Shown here piece by piece: positions 23,401 to 35,400 of a DNA stretch of 64,000 nt. Source of the DNA: Cristatella mucedo (Eukaryota > Bryozoa > Phylactolaemata > Cristatellidae); the NCBI GenBank assembly GCA_009760855.2, contig WPIO01000023.1, positions 5,322,501 through 5,386,500 of the forward strand, in the 5' to 3' direction. Made by a program: the position numbers and the translations under genes. The stretch's first letter is position 1, and each line of letters opens with the position of its first letter. The notes under the pieces were generated by a model. It was not told the origin of the DNA and did no database searches. It saw only the letters and a program-made list of their open reading frames with translations.

Positions 23401-26400
23401 TGCCACTGTGCATGCAATAACTAATCAATTGATGTGCTTCCTTCCCAGCATCTGTAAAGTGCCCAGTATATAAATGCCTTAATACCCTTGTTACCCCATT
23501 TTCGTGTAAGCTATGCACTCGTGGTCACGCCTCGTGTCTATTCTGCGGCCGGGGCTTTGAATACCCGGACTCGAGCTCTTAGACATAGGAGTGGCAGATC
23601 GAGACTCAAGAGTATTTGGGGCTTGGTTCCACGGGTGCATTGGCTAGTACATCGTACACCAGGTGCTAAAGATTAGTCCAGCCTTTTAAGAATTGCATTT
23701 ATGAAACATTAATGTGTTACCTTTGCGCGCATACACGAGTGGTCATTGTTTGCACTGCATAGCCGCCTCCCACGTCGAAGAGTGTACAAGTGACTAGCAG
23801 AGGAAAAATCTTGTGGTGCACGAGAAAAGCTTTGATTAGCGAAGAATGCCTGAGGATTGACAGTAGTACAGCTTGATAGATCGATACAGTAAGCAACACC
23901 AGTAATAACAACAGTATTGGTTTTAATAGTACGCTAAGAGAAATCTCTGTGTAGGCACTTCATGGAGGCTGAAAAGTAAGCTTATCAGCTAATTCATGAT
24001 ACTACAATACAAAATTTATGCACGAATAAGCACATAAAGGGATAAATGAGCCTGGAGGAGGTAACCTGGGTCACCAAATTTCCAAAAGTAGAATCGCAAA
24101 TAATTTATTTTGCAGATAGCTGCTCTAAAAAAATCAAGCGTTTCGACGTCGAAAACGCCGTTGACCTGATTCAGGAGCAGCACCATCAGAATCAAGACGA
24201 AGCAATCTGAAGAACTATGTGCACAAGAGCTCAATGAAAGGATGCATGCTATGGTTGGCGATAATAGATATATAAAAGATGTTAGCAATAATGTTCTTAA
24301 CAACGCAATGAAACTGGTATGCAAATTCTTGAAAACATTTCCCGGGAACTTCATTGCCACACTCTGGTCTGAAAAGATTATGCAGAAGGTCCGGAACTTC
24401 GGCACCAGTGCTCGCCTGGGTAGTATCGCTAATAGTGAGGAAGAAGATCCTGAGAATATTGGCACACCGTTTTCGGCAGCATCCAATATGGCGCAGACTC
24501 ATGGCAGAAAAAAAGAGCATCAGCACAGAAGGCTGCTTCGGGCGTGCAGATACGCTCTGTAGGGCGCCCGAAGAAGGCACCAACGGTTGTCCCAAATCAG
24601 CCACCAATCTTGAGCTATTCATCAAAAAAATACGCAAAATTTTCGTGATCGAGCCCAGGATCTTTGCCCTGAATCTGGTCAGCCGCTGTGCACTTGCGCA
24701 ATAAAAATCGTTTTCGAAATCGCTGTCTTTCTGCTGACGAATAGAACTCGACGAGCCCGACATTTTTAGCCTATTAACATATATTTTGGACCAATATTCA
24801 GGGAGTTATCGAAGTCTGCGTGAACGCGGGTTACCACGGTAATCCGGGTTACTGCCATCGGGCTCAAATGTTGAGAGCAACAAGTGGGTTTTCAGCTTTG
24901 CTTTAACAGGTCGGCAAATTAAGGGGCATGACACCGATCGGCAGAGGCCAAGGATTTAGGTGATAGAGACCGAAAGTAAGGTCTTATAAGGGTTTGAGGT
25001 TCGTTGGGTTCACAGTTGAACAACCTAAGTTACGGGCGTGGGTGGTGAAAGTGGACAAAGGGGGGGGGGGGTAAGTAATTCAGATAGATAAACCGGAGCA
25101 AAGAAACGTCTGGAACTAAACAAAATTGTGACAGGACCTTGAAGTTGATTCGGTACTTGATGGACAGCTAGTGCCGATTGGTGAGAAGTGGTTAATGTGG
25201 CAGCTGTGACGTTCAAGCCAGGAAAGCATAGCCACCGAGTTTTACAACAATTGTAAGTGTCTTAGCAGGCTCCTTGGAGGGAGGGGAATCGATGCAGAAG
25301 GACTACCATTTGTTACTCTTACTGCAGAAGTACTGCCAATGGCAATTCGTAAAAGCTGTCGATGGCACTAACATTCGAGCATAATGCCAAAAACTGAAAC
25401 GTATTGAGCCAAGGTACGACTCCAAGGCCCTTCTCATGCCAAGGGCTGCAATTAAAAGTCTGACAGGTCCATTGAACACCAGCAGTATTCGGTATTCTGA
25501 AACACGGCACTCCTCATCAATCCTCTTCTTTGCATAAAGGTGACATCACCGAGCCACGACATTCACCTAGACTTCGGTAGAGGTGCGCACCTTAACCACT
25601 GGGCCAAAACCTCTCCAGTTCTCAAATAAATCTCATATTCAATCAACCCTTCAGTACGTCGGAAAAGCAAGGATGGTATATAGGAAGAGCAAGGCTGGTA
25701 TATATAGTTATTTCAAATGAGCTTCTGCAAAGTTTTCGATCACTGAGGATAATGCAAGATGCTGCATTGTGCTGTAACCTCAGTGATTACGTTGTGTATG
25801 AGAATAGGCACTACTTATAATGTACAATAGTACAAATAATGGGTAACTACAAATGTAGAGCAACAAATGCAGGCTAGCAAGCATCACCAACCTGTGAGTC
25901 ACTTGCGCTTACTGAGCGCACGTATTCGAACAAAGCAAATATGTCATCTTGGAAGCGATCCACACGACGGTAGCATCCGTGCTTTAAATAATTCTCTATC
26001 TGCGTTAGTGAGAGCGGTGGCTGTGACTTCTTCTGATCGGAGGCTGCAAGTGAAGTCTGCAACATCTCCACCACTGAATCACTGTAGCACCGCCCCTCGT
26101 CGTCCTGCAACAATAGTTGCACCGATGTGAATAGCTCCACACACCAAACATGCAAATATTGTAAATTAATTCTAACCAAGATGCCAGCAATCAGAGCTGA
26201 ACTCACTTGCGCTTTGAGCACAACATCCTAAATACTGAGCAATTACATTAATCGCCCTATCCAATCGATAGCTACAATATTCCGTCACAAAAATCCATTA
26301 ACCAGAAGCACGGATAAGAAAGCATGCAGCCAAGGAAGCCAGGGACAGTAAAGGCAGGTGTCTCTTATAGAAGTCAGACTCTGAGCACAAGCAAGCATTG

Positions 26401-29400
26401 ATCAAAGAATCCGACGACACAAACCTTTGCCCATTGATACTAAGGCAGAGGCTACCAAAACAGGTTCACAAAGGATACATTTCGCATGTGATAACCAAGT
26501 GCAAGTGGCAGCATACATTTTGCTTCCTACCAATATCCTGACAGCTCTTTCTTCACTAGTGCTGTTTACTTTGACTGAGATCTCAAAAACTGTGAATAAG
26601 GCTCCACTGTGCTGCTAAAGGAGCAAAGATTATTTTGTTTCAGCGTGCTTACCTGTGTAAGCACATTAACTGTACAACGGTGCCGATGTGACAATGATAC
26701 ATGGCTGATAATAGACACTGCACAATTTCTACATTATTTGAACACCGTCAGATCTTGTACGACATATAGAATCCAACCACCGATTTCAGTAAGCAAAATG
26801 GTAGCTTCTCCTATTTGACCTAGCCTCCAATATATTTGAGCTAATATTATTCGTGGAGCAAGGCAAGAAGTAGGGGAACGTGTATTTAAAAACACCCTAC
26901 TGTATATCGGAAATGCCAAGCCGTCAGTGGTTCAACAACGGCAGACCAGAGAAATTTCAGAAACTGCAGGCCATTATCATTAAACTAGGACATGGTTGTC
27001 ACTTACCTGTTTTTCGATAACGGTCATCCAAAAACTATTGTCAGTGTAAGCAGCAACCGATGGAAAAATTAGAACCAACGCCCAGATTAATTAACTGACC
27101 TGTCTATAGTCCAGAGGGGTAACAGTATAAGTATAACCAGGATAAAGCCCAGGAGGAGGCCAAACCTGACATTACCCGCGGACTGGTTTGGCCCAGGGGT
27201 GGGGTGCTCACATTATCGACTAGGGTCATTTGATCGAACTCATCGGCATATGCAAAGCATCTGGATAGAGATTAAGTTCTCTTAGGGCGCAACACAAACG
27301 AAGTATTTTTAAAGCAGGCATATACCTCGAGGCTTGCCGCCGTCATGCCCTTTTGGGTCAGTCCAGATGGGGGGAATCTGTCTCAGGTGGCCACTTTTTG
27401 TAGGGGTCTGGCTGGAAGGATGATCCTTGTATACAAATATCCCAAGACTCAAATTTTGCAATCAAGCTCGAAGCTGAGGAAGTGGCTCTGAGAAGCAGCT
27501 AGGAGTCTTTCTCTGCTTAAAAACCTAATACCACCAAAGCTATGAGAAAAAATCACAGTAGTAAGCCACTTAACATTGTATAACAGGCTGTGGTAGCTAC
27601 CTGATGATTAAGCATCGACGCCATGAGATTACGCATTAGATCTTGAACAGCAGAAGCAACACCAGGGGGCTCGAAAGTTGACCTGTCAATCAGCTCCGTG
27701 GCTCGGTTTAGTGCCACTTGCAGAAGCACTAGTGAATCCTGCAAAGACGACACAAGGCATCAGGTCAGCAAAGCAGTTTGCAGTGGGTGGAGCCAGACTG
27801 GAGCACACAGGGCAGCCCATTGTCACTCTCACCTTATATATCATCGAGCCAGGTTCGTTGAAACGGCAGGCATTATCGAACATACTCACAAAATCCTCCA
27901 TAGCATCGTCTACACTATTGTACGCCCCATTAGACATACGCTGCTGTATTTTGAGCATGTCAATTGGCCTCTTAATGACTTCATAGTATTCGGGAAGCTC
28001 CTTTCAACAGAAAACGAATAGGACTTGGTGGTGGCACCGTAAATCAAATGTCGACACAAGGAGGCAATAACATTCAAGTCGACATGTGTGGTCGAACACA
28101 CAGGCAGGAAACTGACAAGTACAGTGAACGAGTGAATGCAGAAACGGATAACCGCAGAAAGCATAGACGGCAGAAAGCATTGCGAACCTGCGTTCAAGTA
28201 CCAGCTGCCAATATCCCCTTCGACTGCCTGCCGGAAGATGGCAGCCGACCGGGTACCTGGATCACTATGCAATGGCTGCTACTAACACCAATGCTCGGCA
28301 TACACTTCTCAAGAAAAATGATACCTGCTTCGTCGGTAGCTTCATGAAGGGAATAGACGGTGCACGACCACCACGTGGATCCGTGTAACACCGCACGGTC
28401 TCATACAGGTCCTGCAGCTTCTCATCCAAGGGCGACTGTGCTGTTACCCTGACAGAAAATGCACAACCGAAATGATCATCGTTTCGCTTGCCATGTATCC
28501 AGCCACCCCAACCGGTGACACCTACCTTGCCGCATAAACTAATCTCTTAAAGTTCTTCCATTTCCTACTCTAGCACAAAGCACAGACGGCAGACAGACGT
28601 ACCGCTTGGCCAAAGTGCTCGACTCGGATGCAGGCAGTGCTATGAAGGGCTGCTGAATTGCTGCCGTCACTGCTGTAGCAGCAACTCCTGAGGCAACAGC
28701 CACAGGTGGCGCAGGCATGGTCTTCAGTTTCGTCTTCAGCACTCTCTCAAGGGTGACGGCATCTTTGTAGATCTGTGAGTCGTCCTCGTTGAAGTGCTTT
28801 GCATTGCCGAATAACAGCCGAAGATCCTCGACAAGGTCGGCCTCAGAAGCATACTACACAAAGAAATGAGCCTTCGTTTTCGAGGCAAGAGCCTCGGACC
28901 ACACGAGTCAACAAAATAACGGCAGTGTAATCAAGACAAAGGCGGTCCACGCAAGCAGGTGGAGCAATGCCGGCACAAGGGCGCTCTAAGCAGCATTGCA
29001 TAGGACAAGGAGCATGCATGCATTGAGGCAACATGCCTGGGACCAAATGTACCGATATCCAAGGCACGTGTTTGTGCCTTGTAATCCAACTTCCCTGACT
29101 ACCTGAAGGTAAACATGTTGGTCCATTATACCATCGATCTGATGCAGAGCTCCAATACTTTCGGCGGCAAAGCAGCCCCATACCACCACCAATTTGTCAC
29201 AGAATTTAACTGTAGGTTAAGGGGGAAAGTCAAGAAAATACACACACAATTGGTCTGACAATCGATATTTGTTTAGGGTACCTTTCAAAAGACAAACATG
29301 TTAGAAATGGGATAGGATCTTTGACAACTTCAACATAAAGAAAGAATGAAAATGCAAGCCGTATCTAACCCGGATGTAACCTGGCAGCAACACATCTAAA

Positions 29401-32400
29401 ATAGAAATAAAATAAAAATACAAATATCAAACATTATAAAAATATAATTAAATATTAATAAAATATTAAAATAAAAATAAAATATTAAAAATAAAAGTTT
29501 ACCAATCTCTGCATCACATTCTACTTGCACCCCAACTTGTTGAACCTTGCTACATCGAGGTAGATGTGTGCTGCTTACTAAGATGCATTCTCGTGACTTG
29601 TATACAGCTTCATTTTTAGTGTAACTTGATACCTAGTACATCCCATAGCTCGGCAAATACTATAATATAATATAATATAATATAAGTATCAGACTGAAAC
29701 TTGAAATGCGAGTTCAGCGCTGCCTCTACAATATTTTAGAAAAATTTCTGGTTTCAGTTGGATAAAGTTTGCTGTACACGTCGTCAAACGTCTGGGAGCG
29801 GTATTTTCTGCAATCAAGGATATGTACAACAAAACCTATCTATCCGAAATCAGAAATAATTCTAGCCTCATGTTATACAAGCAGAACTAAACTCGCATTT
29901 AAAATTTCACTGATATGCCAAAGTATTGGCCATTATGGACTTTACAAGGTATAAGGCTACACTAAAAATGAAGCTGTCTAACAGTCACAAGCATGCACCT
30001 CAACAAGCATCACTCGTACATTTCGCCCTACCAAGGTTCAACAAGTTGGGATACAGGTCTCATACGATGCAGATATCGGTAACATTTTTATTTGTAGATA
30101 TGCTATTTCCTATTAACTTCCGGGTTAGGCATGGGTTGCTTAATCAGTTTTTCTTGTATGTGGAAGTCGTCAGAACTTCAGGTATCATTGACCAATATTC
30201 AATTGTCGGACCAATTCTGTAACTATTTTCTTGACTTTTCCTATTAAGAATGGCAAATCTTTGGGTAAAGTGGTCTGATTTAAGCGATTTTTGTAATAAG
30301 CATGTGAGTAAGACTACTATAGCTCCCCAAGAGGATTCACTCGAATAACTTCCTGCTGGCCGGAATACACACACGTTCTGCAGCTTTGCTATGGGCTCTG
30401 GCAAAATCAAATACTGAGAATTGAGGGGTGGGGGATTTTTTTAAGGACTGAACGTTCCATCATCTCAACCTAGGTAGTTTACACCTAGAAGTAATTAGGA
30501 CTAGTTGATCCGATCTCAACCTAGTCTGACCATGCGGGTCGACTCACGTTAATAGCTCCTTCAAAGTGGAAACCAATAGGTAAGATTAGGTGTATTATAA
30601 AAACACCGTACCCAGAAATCACTCTTTTGTACCAAGACTGCCACCCTGGCTTTTAAAATTTACTCGAAGATCTACTTCCGGATGGGTATTCCCCCAACAC
30701 CACATCCCTCTCTACAGCAGACACGCGGGCCCAGGTCTACCTTTGGAAGGGACTCGTGTCTGTGACATGGCCATGGCGCCCGTGACACACTCGAGCAGCA
30801 CCCTCTAACTTACTGCAAAACACTGCAACTGCTTGACTAGATGACCGCAAAAGACAACCTTTCAGTAGCAGGAAAGAGCTAAGGTACAAGCCAGCATCGT
30901 GGTATGAGGCATTGCAAAATAATCCTGCTCAGGACCTTGCAAGCTCGAAAGAGTAATACATTTATTTCTCCAACTTCAGTATCGGTACATGAGGTAAGCT
31001 TGTTGATGCCAATGCTTTGCAAGGTGTCAGCAAAACCTACTTATATAAAACCAAGTTGTGGCAAGGGAAATACTGATAACTAGCACGTTTCCAACAGCAC
31101 TGTGTATATACGGCAAGAGCTGTACTGTTACTAAGTCTATAGTCAAGAAACTCAGTCAAATTTACTCAGACTCATACATTCTTCACAGTATGGCTGCATC
31201 TGCAGTGGCTGCAAATCTGCTCGAACTTGAGTTGTATTTCATAAAAAAATTGTTTCCCTTTTTGTATGTTACAGACAAGGCCAGCTAATTGCCCTGAATG
31301 TTTTAAGGGGTTTGGCACGATTGTAGCCATCATAGCTATGAAACAGTTGGTTCCAAACGATTCCTTTGCTTTCACAGTTCGACGTCGAGACCGTGACATT
31401 GACAGTCCTGGGTCAGAGGTCAAACATAATAAAGCTATTGTTGCAGCAAAAGATTATTCATTCTGCTATTATTGCTTGTGGTAAGTGCCTTGGTGATTAT
31501 TCAATTCGTTTTCCTAAATTGGATGACTTATCAAGCTAAGGGGACAAACTCCATCTTGTGGGTACAACTCATGCCTCAAACTTTTTCATACAGAAAATAA
31601 ATGGGAAGACCTACCTGATCCGATTGTATTTTCTTCTCCAACATCTTCATGTCAATAGGTTCACTGATGACAATATAATAATCAGGGTAAAGCTCCCTCG
31701 AAGGCAAGTTGAGAAAAACATCTATTAGCCGACGACCGTTTTCCTACAAAAGCCAGGCTGCTATATAAGCCTGTACTTCATATATTGAAGCACAAATCAC
31801 AGAATAGTATCAAAGAGCATTTAGTGCATCCTGTATCGATTACACGTCTAGTTTCCCCAAATAGTGGAAATCTAAAGATGCCGTGAATCTAATGACAGAA
31901 TCAAAGAAACAAAATAAGGCAATTTAATAACCTACAATAAATCAGGACCTGATGATAAGTAGCAGTCAAAAAGTAGGCATTCTTCACATGCTGTAATATA
32001 AAAGACTAGCCAGGGCAATTACATCATACCTCATAGTCATGGACCATCTTATATATCATCCAAAGATGCTTCTTAAGCGGCTTCTCTGCTTCGGCAACAG
32101 GCACGCCAGCGGACGGGGTTGCAGCTGTAGCAGATCGTCGTTTCAGAATGCGCCGCTCCTCTGACTCGTCAGCTATAGTGGTTACAACCTCGGCCTTTAT
32201 AGCAGGGCCTAGTGCCGACCCGCCTTTGCCTCGGCTCCGTTTCGGACCTGTTCCTTTAGCTGATGCTGGCGTACTTGGGGCAGACGAATCAGCGGTGCTC
32301 GGCCGTTCAAGCAATGCACTGCTGGCTCCACCGGCATCCACCTTGTTGCAAAGCAATATTAAGTGTTAGCAACTGCAGGAAAGGCCTAGAATAAACTGGC

Positions 32401-35400
32401 AAAACAACATCAAACAATGCATTGCTGCTTACCACTAAGTTGGTACGTGGAGCTTTTGGAGGAGGTCCGGCCAATTCTTTCTTCTTTTCTCTCATCACAC
32501 CACAGAGCACGACAGCATCCTGCCAAAAAAGCCAAGCTGCAGTTTAGAAGAGAACCAGAATGCCAGACGCGAGGAAGGTCAGCGACCTACTAGGACCAGA
32601 TTAATTCTTAGCAACACAAATTCCTGCAGAATAAGAAAAAACTTGGCAAAACTCAAGAGTATATCTCGAAATTCTAGAAATTAGATCTCTAACGGTACCA
32701 GCAACCGAGTCAAGGGGCTAAGTGATTTGCAGCCACCAAAGCCAAGAGGAACTTCCTATAAAGAACATGCAAACTCTTCCAGCCTCCTATATGATTTGTC
32801 AGCCCTGAGCCATTTTGAGGCTCAATTAAAAAATGGATTGGACATGCCACCAAATTATACTGCAAGATGGTGACAGCGTAGCTGGTGAGATATCTCGTCG
32901 AAGTACAATTTGTAAAGGACCAACTGCCCCTGTATTTGCTACAAAGGATTTATCGTAGTGATCCAAACATAAGCCATAAATAAGTTGGGGCTATTGCTCA
33001 CATTGACATTCGCCAGCCATAGCTAGAGTGAATGCTGATGACATACTCCACGAGCAGCTGACGAGTGCCATCCCAGTCGTGAGGACTACACCGACCTATA
33101 GGTACTAAAAGCACGTGCACAACGGGCTGCGATTTTGCATGTTGCACTCGACAAACAGCACTCGTGCAGTGCCGACGAACCTTGTAAATTTGAGAATCCT
33201 CTATGTTGTATTCCTTGGCATTCGAGAACAGCAACTCGAAGTCAGAAGCAAGCATATCCAAACTGTCATACATAGACTTTTTGAGGTTGCTCTTGATCTG
33301 AACCATAGATATGGGCCTTGCAATATCTTCATAATAGTCGGGGTACATCCTGCAGTTTCACCAACGACATGAACCACACGAACACCATTGCATTCATGCA
33401 ACAGAATAAATGTGCAATGACACCTGCATACAAATGAAGTGAAAGATACATGTCCATGTGAACAAGCGCACACAACAACAAAGACAGAGCTGTACCTCTT
33501 GCTAGGCAAGCTGAGGAATGGATCAGCAAGTTCTCGCCCACGGCTGTCACAGTAGGTTCGAACAGTACGATACAGAACCCACAGAGGATCAGCTGTCCCA
33601 CAGACTGCTGAATCGTCGACAATAGACGACGAAGCATTGGTATCTTCGTTGTCAGCAAGGCTGTTTGGGCCACCAGGCGTCTTTGCAACTTTTTCATGCA
33701 TAGAATCATTGTCTTCATCACCAGACGAGTGGTCAGCATATTTGGCAGACTTTCGACCCCTGGAAATGTGGCAAGTTAACAGCTGATACCATGTCTATGA
33801 TACCATGTCACCCGAGTCAAGCTATTGCAACACACAATAATAATAAAAATAATGATACGCTGGATAAAGCACCCTCAGAGAACTCAATCTCTTTCTAGGC
33901 ACTTTACATTTGCTGCAAAAGAAACACGATCGAATGGTGAGTGGTATCATGCTTGATAAACAACATGAATAACATGGTTAGCTGGGACATGACCTGAGGA
34001 TAATGACATATTTATGACGTTAGTTATGCATGGCAGCAGCAGATCAATGCATCGTAGAAGCAGGACAGTGGGAATAGGGTACAAAGGACTTGTAGTCTTC
34101 TGTGATTGGGATATGAACTTCAGGACGAGATCTCTAGTGACCTGCTTGAATGTAGACATTGAGGTTCTGCAAGGAATCGAAGGACAGCATTATAGGGGGG
34201 ATGCTGCCATCTCAGGGATGGACTCACTGATCTTCTGGACAAAGAATCGAGAGAGGCGATCAGCTTGATCATCACAGGGATCATCAAGTAAGGAGCTAAT
34301 ATGGGAATAGTTGAGGAGATGGTTGATCGCCGACATAAGCATTTTTGGATTGTGCGTCTGTGAATCAACAATGTTTTTATAGAAGCTAGACTTGGCCTTT
34401 GCTAGGATCGATTGGTACGACCTAGATTAGTCCTAGTATGCCTGTCAGTCCTGATCTTTCGTATGTTTTTTCAAGCTTGCGCTTAGTAGACCTAGCTAGT
34501 TAAATGTCTATGGTAAACCATAGGCCGTCTGGGCGTGGGCACACAGTGCGCTTAGTCAGAGGTGCAAATTCGTCGAGCATGTCAGCTAGTGTCGTGTTGC
34601 AGCTATCTACCAATGATGACAGATCGGAGGAGGGACTGAGCAGCAGAGGCGAGACAGATATGCTCGCACGGACAGCATCGATGTCAAGGGTCTAGAGGTT
34701 TCTCGATTCACAGGTAACTTTAGAGGAGGAGGCAGGCACACACTGTAGACTGAATGAAATCTGCATGTGGTCAGGTAAGCAGAGTTTGGAAATAATAGGT
34801 GATGATAGCAAACAGTTGAAGGAGAAACGATGGTCGAGCAAATGACCTTTGATGTGAGTAGGGCCATGCACATGAGCCACAAGAAACAATGAGTCAGTCA
34901 ATGCACAAAATTCAGTGCTGAAGGCATCAGATAAGTTATGAAAGTGAATGTTGAAATCACCCATGACGAGGAAGGATCGATTTCTTGCACACAGAATCGA
35001 AATGAAATCGGAGAAATCTGAGATAAAAGAGTATTTGGTATCTGGTGGGCGATAGATTACTGCCACCACCAGTAGCTTGTTTTCTGGTGAAATCAAGACA
35101 ATCGATTCAAAAGACTGCTTCGAGGGTACTGCAAATGGCTTGAAGTTGAATTTCGAGCGCACGATAACAACAACTCCATCTTCAGTTTTGATCAATCTAG
35201 GGGTGTGGAAGAACATGATTCAAGGCCAGCATAACTACAACAAGCTGGTCCCTTCAGCTTGCTTAGCATAGTGACTTACCTAATAAAGGCAAAAAATGAC
35301 ACCAAACTAACCCACGTCTAGCCATCAGATCGACATATTACCTGAGTTTTTCATTCCCGTTCGACTTCAAAGGTGGGTTTGACAGATCGATGTCTGACTT

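Noticed and set aside
34692-35216. 174-codon minus-strand frame as a PBRM1 exon or nested gene
   Set aside because: The YRPP and MGDFN motifs identify a LINE endonuclease, and PBRM1 exons 6 and 7 join in phase without it.
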